A stretch of 27,552 nucleotides of DNA from the NCBI GenBank assembly GCA_964468755.1, contig CAYXWH010000016.1, forward strand, positions 1-27,552, given 5' to 3'. The translations under genes and the position numbers were made by a program. Source of the stretch: CAYXWH01 sp964468755. GTDB taxonomy: Bacteria; Chloroflexota; Dehalococcoidia; Dehalococcoidales; RBG-16-60-22. The notes under the pieces were generated by a model. That model saw only the letters and a program-made list of their open reading frames with translations, searched no databases and was not told where the DNA came from. Shown piece by piece: positions 1 to 7,527 of the stretch (position 1 is the first letter of the stretch; every line of letters begins with the position of its first letter).

Positions 1-983
1 GGCTCCGGCGTTGGTTCCGGCGTGGGTGCCGGTTGAAAAATGGTAAATTTGACTGAGTCCAGGTTACCGTCATCATCCTCCGCTTCCACGTCATAGATGC
101 CGGCAGCCAGATCAGGTACGTTGAAGGTAACATCAAAACTGCCGTCCCTGTCCGATAAGGCGGTGGCTATACCGGCATTGTTGAACCAGATGGTCACATT
201 TTCTCTTCTGGCGAACCCGGTGCCTTCAATGGATACCTGGGTGCCGGCTTCAGCTGATGTCTTGCCGGGAAAGATTTCCGGAGTGATGGTAAATTGCGCC
301 GAGACGGAAGTGCCGGCTACGGTAGCTCGTACTGTCTGGGTGCCGGCGGTGCTTTCGGGCACCAGTATATATGAGGTAAAGGCACCACTGGTGTTGGTAA
401 TGGTGTCACCCCGTTCTATGGGCATACTGACGCCGCCAAAATCAATGGCAATAGACGAACTGGAAGCGAATTCAGAGCCGGTAATTTGAATCTCGGTATC
501 CACCGGTCCGCTGCTGGGGTTGATACTGACGGCACCCGTGCCCGCTACAGTGAACGTCGAGGCAACCAGGATAAGGTCGGGATTGGCGCCGGTAAGCTGG
601 CAGGCGTAAAGGTAATAGGTGCCGGCGGTGACACTCTGGGTTACCGTGATTTTATCCGGCACTGTAAACGAGCCGGTAAAGACGCCCGATGAATTCGTAT
701 TCTGTATCAATATGGTTTTATAAATGGTCACGTTGGTACCAATAGTTTGCCCTATTGTGGCTGATTGCTGGGAAAAGTAGACGATGACCGTCTGGGGGTT
801 GTTGGGGTCTACCGTGGCGCCGAACCCGGTACCGGTCACGGTAATCAGGTCTCCGATGCTGCCGCCCGTGGTCGATAAGCTCATCGTTGCCGCCTGTGCC
901 GGGGCAACGGGTATAGCAACTATCAACAAAACCGCCAGCAGGGTGGCAATGCAGAGAGCGCGGAATATTTTGATACCTTTCAT
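1..983 (-). CDS. Exported TIG/IPT-repeat surface protein, C-terminus cut by window edge
   Basis: Read on the minus strand from ATG 983 (a second ATG lies directly upstream at 986); AGGAGG sits 7 nt before the 983 ATG. The protein opens with a signal peptide (MKGIKIFRAL..., hydrophobic core, cleavage near AQA|A at about residue 31). It continues with Ig-like TIG/IPT units of the form 'SxGxxGxxITVTGTGF', 'PSSGPVDTEIQITGSEF' and 'SAEAGTQVSIEGTGF'. At the edge it enters a Pro-Thr-Glu linker (PAPTPEPTPEP), which in such proteins often precedes a C-terminal membrane anchor. The frame stays open to base 3, so the end is missing. It lies about 30 bp after the other TIG gene and is probably co-transcribed with it. 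Role inferred: extracellular adhesin or surface-layer component. The exact ligand cannot be told. Confidence 0.8.
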   Translation of the reverse strand, partial: MKGIKIFRALCIATLLAVLLIVAIPVAPAQAATMSLSTTGGSIGDLITVTGTGFGATVDPNNPQTVIVYFSQQSATIGQTIGTNVTIYKTILIQNTNSSGVFTGSFTVPDKITVTQSVTAGTYYLYACQLTGANPDLILVASTFTVAGTGAVSINPSSGPVDTEIQITGSEFASSSSIAIDFGGVSMPIERGDTITNTSGAFTSYILVPESTAGTQTVRATVAGTSVSAQFTITPEIFPGKTSAEAGTQVSIEGTGFARRENVTIWFNNAGIATALSDRDGSFDVTFNVPDLAAGIYDVEAEDDDGNLDSVKFTIFQPAPTPEPTPE

Positions 984-1014
984 CATACGTCCTCCTCATC
1001 CATGGGAAAAATCA

Positions 1015-2871
1015 TCATTCATTATGGTAGTATGCGGTTCTTCTCCCCAGCCAGAAGGCGAGGATAGCCAGTAAAATCACACCGAGTACAATTAAAGTAT
1101 ATAGCAACCAGCCTGGCGGTGCAAAGGAAAAGCCGACGTAAAATGGCCTTGGCACTGACCATCTGCTTTCATTCTCCGCACCATCAATTGCTTTCACCCG
1201 CCAGTAGTATGGCGCCTCCTGCTTCACCGCCTTCAACTCTTCCTCCTCGGTCAGCGTGTATTCCGACTGGGTTAGTCCCGTTTTATCCAGGATAACCGTG
1301 GTAAAACTCTCGTCGTCGGCAACCTGGAGGTTGTAGGTTACGGGTTGGTTCAGGCCGGTCACATCATGCCAGTCGAATCGAATTTGTTTTGTCTCCGGTC
1401 TGGTGTCCGTTTCCGGTAATAGTGGCGCAGGCGTCATCGGGGCGGGAATTGAGAACGACCATGGTGTTGACCATTCGCTCTGGTTGATGGCGCTGTCAAC
1501 GGCTTTCAACCGCCAGAAGTAGTGGCTATATTCTTCTTTGGTGGAGAGCCTTTCCTCTTCGGAGAGGGTGTATTCCGATCTGGTCAGTCCGGTTTTCTCC
1601 ACCACAATATCGGCGAAGTTCTGGTCGGAGGCTATCTGCAGGCAGTAGGTTACCGGCTGGCTGGGGTCAACCACCTCTTCCCAGTCGAGATACACCTGGG
1701 ATTTGGTGGTGCTCATATTGACCGGTAATGCCGGCATCGGCTCCGGAGGAGCATCCGACTCTACGGTGAAGGTGAGTTGCCGGGTAATCGACCCGTCGGT
1801 GGTGGTAATGAGGTGACTGCCGCCGGAGCTTTGGGGAACCCTGAAGGCACTTTCGAAGGCACCGTCATTGTCGGTGGGCGCGGTGGCTATCGGGCTGTTG
1901 TCATAGCTAATGTTGACCGTTTCGTTTGGTTTGAAGCCGTTTCCACTTACGGTAAGCAGGGCACCAACTGCGCCGGTGTTCTGGTCAAGGCTGGCGCCGG
2001 CAGTAATGGTGAAGTCTATTCTATGTATATTGTTCACTTCATCGATTGCCTTAATGTTATAGGTGTCAGGTTTCAGGTTAGGTATATTGAAGGTGACTTC
2101 GAAACTGCCATACTGGTCTGTCTTGGGACTGGCTACTTCCCGGTTGCCCAACTGGATACTCACCATGCTGTTATATTCAAATCCAGTGCCGCGAACGGTT
2201 AACAGTGCGCCTACGGCTCCGGAGGCTTGACTGAGGGTTGTCGAGGGGACTACCTCGAACTCGGCTGAGGCGGAATTACCTTCGACATTCTCAGCAGTAA
2301 TCATGTGCTTACCCGCTGGGCTGGTAGGGATAATGAAGCGGTAGCTGAACTCACCGATAGGGCTGGTCATCTCGGTACCCACCTGCTCCACAATTCGATT
2401 GTGGTAGTGAATAGTGACCAGCCGCTCGGAGTAGAAACCAGCCCCGGCAATATTCACCGCGGTCCCGATGTTTCCTGCCGAGATATCGAGCGTGATTTCA
2501 GGCTCCGGTACAATGAACAGGTGACTGACCAGTTTGGGGACAAGGATGCTGCTCACAACAATCTCGTGTCTGCCGGGTTCAACAGAATCCGGGACCAGAA
2601 AATCGAAGGTGAAATCACCTGATTCCGGGACAATAAACGGGCTATTGTCCAGCTTTACATCGTCGAAGAAGATGGAGATTTCATCCCCGCTGAAAGACTG
2701 GAAGTTGGTACCGGTCATGGTCACCTCGGTGCCTATGGCGCCGGAAGCCGGAGTGAGGCTAATTAACGGTGCAGCCAAAACTGGTGTGCTCGTTGCTAGC
2801 ATGGTTGGTACCAGTAAGATTACTGACAGAGCCAAGAGCGTTTTTCTTATCGGAAAAACTGTCCTTTGCAT
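1015..2871 (-). CDS. Exported TIG-repeat / fibronectin-III-like membrane-anchored surface protein
   Basis: 618 residues from ATG 2871, chosen because GAGGAGG lies 5 nt upstream; an in-frame start 11 codons earlier lacks this site. Residues about 8-34 are a signal peptide. Four TIG/IPT Ig-like units follow (about 37-118, 120-200, 203-285, 286-365). Units 3 and 4 share the opening 'GAVGALLTV.G.GF', so they look like a recent duplication. Two fibronectin-III-like domains follow, each carrying 'KTGLT.SEYTL.EEE' and an aromatic 'YYWR(V/L)KA(V/I)D' strand. The end is a single transmembrane helix (about 588-607) and a short basic tail (GRRTAYYHNE). It sits between the HTH gene and the edge TIG gene on the same strand. 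Inferred role: cell-surface adhesion or S-layer-like scaffold. No catalytic motif seen. Confidence 0.85.
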   Translation of the reverse strand: MQRTVFPIRKTLLALSVILLVPTMLATSTPVLAAPLISLTPASGAIGTEVTMTGTNFQSFSGDEISIFFDDVKLDNSPFIVPESGDFTFDFLVPDSVEPGRHEIVVSSILVPKLVSHLFIVPEPEITLDISAGNIGTAVNIAGAGFYSERLVTIHYHNRIVEQVGTEMTSPIGEFSYRFIIPTSPAGKHMITAENVEGNSASAEFEVVPSTTLSQASGAVGALLTVRGTGFEYNSMVSIQLGNREVASPKTDQYGSFEVTFNIPNLKPDTYNIKAIDEVNNIHRIDFTITAGASLDQNTGAVGALLTVSGNGFKPNETVNISYDNSPIATAPTDNDGAFESAFRVPQSSGGSHLITTTDGSITRQLTFTVESDAPPEPMPALPVNMSTTKSQVYLDWEEVVDPSQPVTYCLQIASDQNFADIVVEKTGLTRSEYTLSEEERLSTKEEYSHYFWRLKAVDSAINQSEWSTPWSFSIPAPMTPAPLLPETDTRPETKQIRFDWHDVTGLNQPVTYNLQVADDESFTTVILDKTGLTQSEYTLTEEEELKAVKQEAPYYWRVKAIDGAENESRWSVPRPFYVGFSFAPPGWLLYTLIVLGVILLAILAFWLGRRTAYYHNE

Positions 2872-2946
2872 GGTTACCTCCTCAGGGAAGGAAGCAGGGT
2901 CCACTGTAACGCATTGCAGTCTCTTTTCGGCATCGCTCCTTTTTGG

Positions 2947-3153
2947 TTATTTGAGTAGCTTTTTCCGGGCGCCGCGATGGGGATTATAGGTACCGGCGAA
3001 ATTGTCAAGAATATCCCGGTCGATAAGCCAGGTATTATGAATCTTAATCGCCGGGAGGTCTCCCTGGCGACAGAGCCGCTTTACCGTCTCCGGGTGTACC
3101 TTGAGACGGCGGCCGGCTTCGATTACATTAAGATAACTTTCCAGCGGTACCAT
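2947..3153 (-). CDS. Excisionase-type HTH (HTH_17/MerR-like) DNA-binding protein
   Basis: A 68-residue protein that is almost entirely one winged-helix domain of the excisionase/HTH_17 type: 'LNVIEAGRRLKVHPETVKRL' is the HTH, 'GDLPAIKIHNTWLIDRDIL' the wing and final helix, then a basic tail (RGARKKLLK). Such domains occur in phage excisionases and in small host regulators. It is the first gene of the minus-strand surface-protein operon, 75 bp before the TIG/FN3 gene. It is transcribed from a perfect consensus promoter that overlaps a palindrome, which suggests autoregulation (inference). No Shine-Dalgarno is evident before ATG 3153. No integrase is visible in the window, so a true excisionase role is unsupported; a transcriptional regulator is more likely. 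Confidence 0.82.
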   Translation of the reverse strand: MVPLESYLNVIEAGRRLKVHPETVKRLCRQGDLPAIKIHNTWLIDRDILDNFAGTYNPHRGARKKLLK

Positions 3154-3171
3154 AGCTAATACTATCGATAT

Positions 3172-3190
3172 ATTGCTTTGTCAAAGCAAT
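3172..3190. promoter_or_regulatory. 9-bp-arm palindrome, likely operator
   Basis: ATTGCTTTG-T-CAAAGCAAT is a perfect inverted repeat with one central base. It overlaps the 3' end of the TATAAT box (3189-3194) and the predicted transcription start of the HTH/TIG operon. Its size and place are those of a dimeric repressor site. The binding protein is unknown; the adjacent HTH protein or the Cys-cluster HTH protein on the other side are candidates. A second, imperfect dyad (TTTGACGC...GCGACAAA, 3230-3250) lies closer to the capsid promoter. Confidence 0.65.
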
Positions 3191-3217
3191 TATATAACCG
3201 TTTTTTCAGTTTGTCAA
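3189..3217 (-). promoter_or_regulatory. Perfect consensus sigma-70 promoter for the HTH/TIG operon
   Basis: On the minus strand TTGACA (3217-3212) is followed after exactly 17 nt by TATAAT (3194-3189). Both hexamers match the vegetative consensus at every position. The predicted start of transcription is near 3182, giving a leader of about 29 nt to ATG 3153. The first transcribed bases lie inside the palindrome at 3172-3190, so a repressor bound there would block this promoter. Confidence 0.8.
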
Positions 3218-3256
3218 GCATTTCTTTTCTTTGACGCAAAAAGCGACAAAAGTCAG

Positions 3257-3285
3257 TTGACATATTAGAACAAATGTGCTAATTT
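3257..3285 (+). promoter_or_regulatory. Promoter of the capsid operon, with LexA-box-like dyad in the spacer
   Basis: TTGACA (3257-3262), 17-nt spacer, TAATTT (3280-3285). The predicted start is near 3292, about 24 nt before ATG 3316. The spacer carries AGAACAAATGTGCT (3267-3280), one mismatch from the symmetric GAAC-N4-GTTC core recognised by Gram-positive-type LexA. A protein bound between -35 and -10 would repress. The SOS reading is an inference from one near-match; the promoter hexamers themselves are plain. Confidence 0.6.
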
Positions 3286-3315
3286 ATGCGGTGCATAGGC
3301 CTGTAGTTCTTAGCT

Positions 3316-3690
3316 ATGAGTTTTGACATGAGTGTATGGGGCGATTTGAAGCCAGAAGTACCGGAGAAAGAACAATCAGAGACTGAGCCAGACTTACTCC
3401 CTGAGTACTGCCACTATAAAGATGAAGGCTGTGATCTATTTCCCTCCTGTCTGAACTGTCCGCTTCCTCAGTGCGTCTATGACCGGCCTCGAGGCAAACA
3501 GCGATGGTTAAAGACGTTACGAGACCGGGAAATAACCAGGCTATTCATCGACGAAGGGAAGGGGGTCAGGGAACTGGCATTAACCTTCGGTACCAGTCAG
3601 CGGACCATTCAGAGAGCCTTGAAAGGTAGTTTGGACAGCTCTGTCAATGGAGAAGTAGAAAAGCGATATCAGCGTGGGAATATAGAGTAA
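3316..3690 (+). CDS. Cys-cluster helix-turn-helix protein, first gene of the capsid operon
   Basis: 124 residues. The N-terminal half is acidic, then five cysteines cluster (C32, C39, C45, C48, C53; 'CHYKDEGC', 'CLNCPLPQC'), suggesting a metal or Fe-S site. From about 84 to 104 there is a clear HTH ('VRELALTFGTSQRTIQRALK'), the type found in transposase/resolvase-like and sigma-like DNA binders. It starts the operon 14 bp before the portal gene. It sits where a small terminase often sits, and small terminases do carry HTH folds, but no large terminase follows, so a regulator of the operon is equally possible. No strong Shine-Dalgarno precedes ATG 3316; Met5 at 3328 is an alternative start. 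Confidence 0.75.
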   Translation: MSFDMSVWGDLKPEVPEKEQSETEPDLLPEYCHYKDEGCDLFPSCLNCPLPQCVYDRPRGKQRWLKTLRDREITRLFIDEGKGVRELALTFGTSQRTIQRALKGSLDSSVNGEVEKRYQRGNIE

Positions 3691-3704
3691 AGGAGACAGG
3701 ACCG

Positions 3705-5093
3705 GTGATAAATGAGTCGATTCCGGCACAGTTAAACCGACGGGATACGGACAGGATGAAGCGGTATGGTGAGTTGCTTGATTTTTATCGAGGTCAGCAG
3801 TGGCAGGGTCGGGAAAGGCGAAGAGAGCGCCGTCTGACCTTTAACTATGCCCGGGTTATGATTGACAAGGTTACCTCCTATCTTATGGCGGGGATCAATT
3901 TTGCCGTTGAACCGGAGCATGACACCGATGAGGCGATAGACAAGGCACAACGGGCGGAGGCAGACCTGTACCGGGTGTATGCGGACAATGATCTGGAGCA
4001 GCTCGACCTGGAAACGGAAATTGACTGCGCCATACTGGGTGATGCCTGCTACAAGGTTATCTGGGATGCCCGGGAGAAAAGGGTGAGAGTGACTGCCCCG
4101 GATGTTCAGGGAATCTATGCCTGGTGGTCGGGAGATGATACCTCGCGGTTGTGGAGAGTGGCTTCCCGCTACCGGCTGTCTATCGAGGAGGCTGAATTCC
4201 TCTATAATACCAGGCCCAAAGGCAAGGCGGCGACCGTGGTTGAGCTGTGGACAGAGCGGGACTTTGAGCTTTATCTGGATGATATCTTGCTGGAGCAGAA
4301 ACCCAACCCTTACGGATTCATTCCGTTTGTCATCTATCCCAACCTCCGCGAGCCCAAGAAGTTCTGGGGTGTCTCTGACCTGGTCCAGATTATGGAAACG
4401 CAGCAGGAGTTGAACCGGGCGATGAGCCAGCTATCTCACATACTGGAGCTGTCCGGGAATCCCATCGCCGTACTGGAGAATGTGGAACAATCGGAGGACA
4501 TCGCCATAAGACCGGGCGCGGTATGGAATATACCCGAAGATGCCAAGGCTTATCTCCTCGACCTGCTGCACGGGGGCGGCGTTAATCTCCACATCAACTA
4601 TATTGACCTTATTTATCGGGCGATGCATGACCTTTCTGAATCTCCACGGTCTGCCTTCGGTGGGGTGGAGCAGGATTTGTCCGGAGTTGCCCTTGAGCTG
4701 GAGCTTAACCCGTTACTGCAGAAGGTGAGGAGAAAGAGAACCATCAGGACCATAGCCTATACCCGGCGGAACCAGTTGATTCTCAGGCTTCTGGAAAAAT
4801 ATCAGGGAGAGGACTTCGGGGATAACCGGCTGCGGGTGGTATGGGGACCGGTGCTGCCTCAGGACATAGCGCGAAAGGTAAACAGCGAGCAGATACTGGT
4901 TCAGAACGGCATTCACTCTCGACGGACTGCCATGGATGAAATCGGGGTGAGGGATACCGAATATGAGTTCAGGAGGTGGCTTGAAGAGCGGGAAGCCATT
5001 CTCAGGATGAACCAGGAGCTTAACGCCAGGTCCGCCAGGAGCGGTGTGAGAGAGCGGGTGACACTGCCAACAGCGGATGGTGTTGAGGAATAG
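3705..5093 (+). CDS. Phage portal protein (SPP1 Gp6-like family)
   Basis: 462 residues from GTG 3705, with AAGGAG about 9 nt upstream. Length and layout fit the Gp6-type portal family: an N-terminal helical segment 'RYGELLDFYRGQQW', 'RLTFNYARVMIDKVTSYLMA', a beta-rich middle, the clip-like 'NPYGFIPFVIYPN', then 'SDLVQIMETQQELNRAMSQL' and the long C-terminal helices ending in an Arg/Glu-rich tail. Portals form the dodecameric ring at the capsid vertex through which DNA enters and to which a tail binds. It is followed 15 bp later by the scaffold-like gene. No large terminase gene precedes it, which is atypical because terminase usually lies directly upstream of the portal. Confidence 0.9.
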   Translation: MINESIPAQLNRRDTDRMKRYGELLDFYRGQQWQGRERRRERRLTFNYARVMIDKVTSYLMAGINFAVEPEHDTDEAIDKAQRAEADLYRVYADNDLEQLDLETEIDCAILGDACYKVIWDAREKRVRVTAPDVQGIYAWWSGDDTSRLWRVASRYRLSIEEAEFLYNTRPKGKAATVVELWTERDFELYLDDILLEQKPNPYGFIPFVIYPNLREPKKFWGVSDLVQIMETQQELNRAMSQLSHILELSGNPIAVLENVEQSEDIAIRPGAVWNIPEDAKAYLLDLLHGGGVNLHINYIDLIYRAMHDLSESPRSAFGGVEQDLSGVALELELNPLLQKVRRKRTIRTIAYTRRNQLILRLLEKYQGEDFGDNRLRVVWGPVLPQDIARKVNSEQILVQNGIHSRRTAMDEIGVRDTEYEFRRWLEEREAILRMNQELNARSARSGVRERVTLPTADGVEE

Positions 5094-5108
5094 TGACAAG
5101 GAGGGATT

Positions 5109-5609
5109 ATGGCTACAGATAACGAAGCCCCCCGGGACGTAGCTGACTCCGGGGAAGATGAGATGGAGGGGCTGAGGCAGGAGAAGGAGTCCCTGGTCAG
5201 TGAGCTTGAGGCCAGGGAGACGGAAATCCGCCGACTGGGACAGACCCTAGCGGGTAGAGACAGTGAGCTAACCAGCCTGAAACAGGCCCTGGATGAATCG
5301 GACCGGAGAAGAGCTGAACTGAATGACGCTCTGACAGTGGCGGTATCCAGCTATAAGGAAAGGGTGATTGAACAGAACCCGGCCATGCTGGCAGAAATGG
5401 TCACCGGTAATACTATCGAAGAGGTCAATGAGTCTGTGGAGCATGCCCGGTCACTTATGGCAAGGGTGCGGCAGGAAATGGAAGCTGAAGTCTCCAGGAC
5501 CAGGGTGCCCACCGGGGCTCCCCAGCGGGCACCTGCTGACCTGTCATCGCTGTCTCCCCGGGAGAAAATTCAGCATGCAATCGGGGGGTTTCATCATGAA
5601 ACAGGGTGA
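5109..5609 (+). CDS. Putative capsid scaffolding protein (coiled coil)
   Basis: 166 residues, starting after a clear AAGGAGGG. About residues 18-85 are a continuous charged coiled coil (EGLRQEKESLVSELEARETE...), then a less charged helical region ('YKERVIEQNPAMLAEMVTGN') and a basic, Pro-containing end. Low sequence complexity and the position between portal and major capsid genes are typical of phage scaffolds, which guide capsid assembly and then leave. The call rests on position and predicted structure, not on recognised family motifs. No separate maturation protease is seen, consistent with a scaffold-guided, protease-free assembly route (inference). Confidence 0.65.
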   Translation: MATDNEAPRDVADSGEDEMEGLRQEKESLVSELEARETEIRRLGQTLAGRDSELTSLKQALDESDRRRAELNDALTVAVSSYKERVIEQNPAMLAEMVTGNTIEEVNESVEHARSLMARVRQEMEAEVSRTRVPTGAPQRAPADLSSLSPREKIQHAIGGFHHETG

Positions 5610-5655
5610 AAACCAAAAGCAAGTGCGAATTAAGTTCTTAAGGAGGAGGTAATAA

Positions 5656-6576
5656 ATGGCTTTAACGTTAGCCGAGGCAAGCAAGCTATCGAATGATATG
5701 CTCCTTCAGGGAGTGATAGAGACCATTGTGAAGGAATCACCCGTTCTGCAGCGGCTCCCTTTCGTCGAGATTGTTGGTAACGGGCTGACCTACAACCAGG
5801 AAAATACCCTGCCCAGTATTGACTTCTATGATGTCGGTGATACCTGGGTTGAGTCCACGCCGACCTTCACGCAGGTAACCGCCAATCTGAAGATTATGGG
5901 TGGTGACGCCGATGTTGATAACTTTCTCAAGTCGACGCGGAGCAATGTGCAGGACCTGGAGACGGCGGTTATTGAACTGAAGGCCAAGGCGCTGCAGGAC
6001 AAGTTCGAGGAAGTCTTTATTTACGGAGATTCGGCTACTGATCCCAAGCAGTTTAATGGTCTCCGGCAGCTTATTGATACCACCACCGCCAGCGAACAGG
6101 TAATCGCCATGGCATCGGCGGGCGCCACATTGACACTGCCCAAGCTTGACGAGCTGATTGACGCTGTCAAGGGAGGCAAGCCGGATATGCTGCTGATGAG
6201 CCGTCGTTCCCGGCGCAAGATAAATAGCCTGGTGCGAGCGGGCGGTGGCATGATGGAGGCTGACCGCGATAAGTGGGGTAACTTCATCCAGTTCTGGGAC
6301 GGGGTGCCCATCGGTGTCAACGACTGGATACTGGATGCCCATGTTGTCTCCGGCGGATTGGAGACAGCAACTACCGGGGGCGCCTGCTCCACAATCTACG
6401 CCGTCCAGTTCGGTGAGGGAGCGCTCTGCGGCTTGACCAGTCCCGGATTTATCCAGGCGGAGCCGGTAGGGTCGCTGGAAAGCAAGGATGCTTCGAGAAC
6501 CAGAGTCAAGTGGTATGTCTCCCTGGCACTGTTCAGCGCGGTGAAGGCGGCGGCGCTAATCGGCGTCAAGGACTAA
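5656..6576 (+). CDS. Major capsid protein, HK97-fold type
   Basis: 306 residues with a very strong ribosome site (AAGGAGGAGG, about 6 nt before ATG), as expected for the most abundant particle protein. Visible landmarks: N-terminal arm 'LTLAEASKLSNDMLLQGVIETIV'-type helix (about 3-25), 'ESPVLQRLPF', the E-loop region 'DTWVESTPTFTQVTANLKIMG', a spine-helix stretch (about 107-125, 'LKAKALQDKFEEVFIYGD'), the A-domain segment 'KPDMLLMSRRSRRKINSLVR', and 'FWDGVPIGVNDWI'. This order matches HK97-fold capsid proteins of tailed phages. There is no long N-terminal delta domain, so it does not look like a protease-processed precursor. It lies between the scaffold-like and decoration-like genes. Confidence 0.87.
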   Translation: MALTLAEASKLSNDMLLQGVIETIVKESPVLQRLPFVEIVGNGLTYNQENTLPSIDFYDVGDTWVESTPTFTQVTANLKIMGGDADVDNFLKSTRSNVQDLETAVIELKAKALQDKFEEVFIYGDSATDPKQFNGLRQLIDTTTASEQVIAMASAGATLTLPKLDELIDAVKGGKPDMLLMSRRSRRKINSLVRAGGGMMEADRDKWGNFIQFWDGVPIGVNDWILDAHVVSGGLETATTGGACSTIYAVQFGEGALCGLTSPGFIQAEPVGSLESKDASRTRVKWYVSLALFSAVKAAALIGVKD

Positions 6577-6597
6577 ACTTTACATAAGGAGGTTACT

Positions 6598-7002
6598 ATG
6601 GCGTTTTCCGACCCGGGAACGGGAAGAGTTATCCAGCAGGGCGAAGGTCTGGTAAAAGTAACTCTGGCTGAAGCCGGCAAAGCCGGGGATATTCTCGGCT
6701 ACAGCTCCGGCTGGAAGCGAGCACTGGCAACTGTAGGTACTGCCATCCAGGGCAGGCTGGTCGCTGGCGGAGATGGTGCCAGCGGTGAGGAGATTACCGC
6801 CTACCGACGGGCGGTGGTCGGGGGCTATTCCGGCGGCACCGCCGGAAGTCCGGTGTATGTCGCCGCCGGTGCGGACTACGGCCGGATTACCCAGAACAAG
6901 CCAAGCACTTCCGATGATTGTGATACTATCATCGGCTATATGGTATCAGATACCGTGGCTGCCCTTGAGCCAGGTTCAAGAGCTGATTCAACGGTCGCAT
7001 AA
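6598..7002 (+). CDS. Capsid decoration / head-associated protein
   Basis: 134 residues, with AAGGAGG before ATG 6598 and only 21 bp after the capsid gene. It is beta-rich and Gly/Ala-rich with 'VKVTLAEAGKAGDILGYSSG', 'AIQGRLVAGG', 'GGTAGSPVYVAAGADYGRIT' and 'DTIIGYMVSDTVAALEP'. This resembles the small beta-tulip/head-fibre proteins (DUF2190-like) that follow capsid genes and stabilise the shell. The assignment uses position and general sequence style. A strong hairpin follows this gene and may set its expression apart from the genes behind it. Confidence 0.6.
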   Translation: MAFSDPGTGRVIQQGEGLVKVTLAEAGKAGDILGYSSGWKRALATVGTAIQGRLVAGGDGASGEEITAYRRAVVGGYSGGTAGSPVYVAAGADYGRITQNKPSTSDDCDTIIGYMVSDTVAALEPGSRADSTVA

Positions 7003-7014
7003 GAAGAAATAGGT

Positions 7015-7038
7015 GGGGGGAGGGATATCCTTCCCCCC
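7015..7038 (+). terminator. Strong GC hairpin between head and tail-side genes
   Basis: Six G, then AGGG, loop ATAT (7025-7028), then CCTT and six C: a 10-bp stem with a single G-T wobble pair. No T-run follows, so it is not a standard intrinsic terminator. The ribosome site AGGAGG of the next gene begins 3 nt after the stem. It could act as a partial terminator, RNase barrier or stabiliser that keeps capsid mRNA more abundant than the downstream messages (inference). Confidence 0.5.
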
Positions 7039-7052
7039 GCAGGAGGTGAATA

Positions 7053-7517
7053 ATGAGTTTAGCTGTTGTCGAGCATACTGAGTATCCCTTCGGTAAGGGA
7101 GGCCTGACCGCGGATGGTGTCCAGTGGTCGGGTGAAGTGACTACCACTACCGCCGGTAGCGATGTTGAAGTGGAGTGCGTGACCATCAAGCCGCCGGCAC
7201 TGGGGGAGCTGATTGAGGTTGAGTTCGGCCTGACCGCAGCCTTCCGGGCGGTGTCGTCCGCCACTGCCGATCTTACCTATAAATGGCAGGCGAGGAATAA
7301 AGGCGGTACCTGGGTGGACCTCCACAGTGCGGTTACCAAGGCCGATATTGGTACCACTTATATTGAAGAGACCCGGAGTGGCCGTTGTGCCCTGACGGGT
7401 GATTTTTATTCACTGCCTTTTGAAGTGAGACTGGTAATCCAGTGCGACGAGGCTAATGAAGGCCGCGCCAGGGTGAAGAATTCAAGCTACGTCAGGGTAG
7501 TTTATGCGGCATCGTGA
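7053..7517 (+). CDS. Hypothetical structural protein of the capsid operon
   Basis: 154 residues, start preceded by AGGAGG with good spacing. It is predominantly beta: 'DVEVECVTIKPPALGELIEVEFGL', 'DLTYKWQARNKGGTWVDLHSAVT', 'FYSLPFEVRLVIQCDEA', 'ARVKNSSYVRVVYAAS'. The form is that of a jelly-roll or Ig-like shell or fibre protein. No family recognised. Its place between the decoration-like and LamG-like genes suggests a particle component, possibly a capsid-surface or receptor-binding piece. Confidence 0.6.
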   Translation: MSLAVVEHTEYPFGKGGLTADGVQWSGEVTTTTAGSDVEVECVTIKPPALGELIEVEFGLTAAFRAVSSATADLTYKWQARNKGGTWVDLHSAVTKADIGTTYIEETRSGRCALTGDFYSLPFEVRLVIQCDEANEGRARVKNSSYVRVVYAAS

Positions 7518-7527
7518 GGTGAAAATC

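Noticed and set aside
3156..3184. Second minus-strand promoter TTGACA-17-TATTAG
   Set aside because: The geometry is good, but the -10 lies 2 bp from ATG 3153, so transcripts would start after the start codon. The perfect promoter 30 bp upstream explains the gene better.
5737..6342. Long minus-strand frame opposite the capsid gene
   Set aside because: No ribosome site or recognisable domain; it is the antisense shadow of a well-supported capsid protein.
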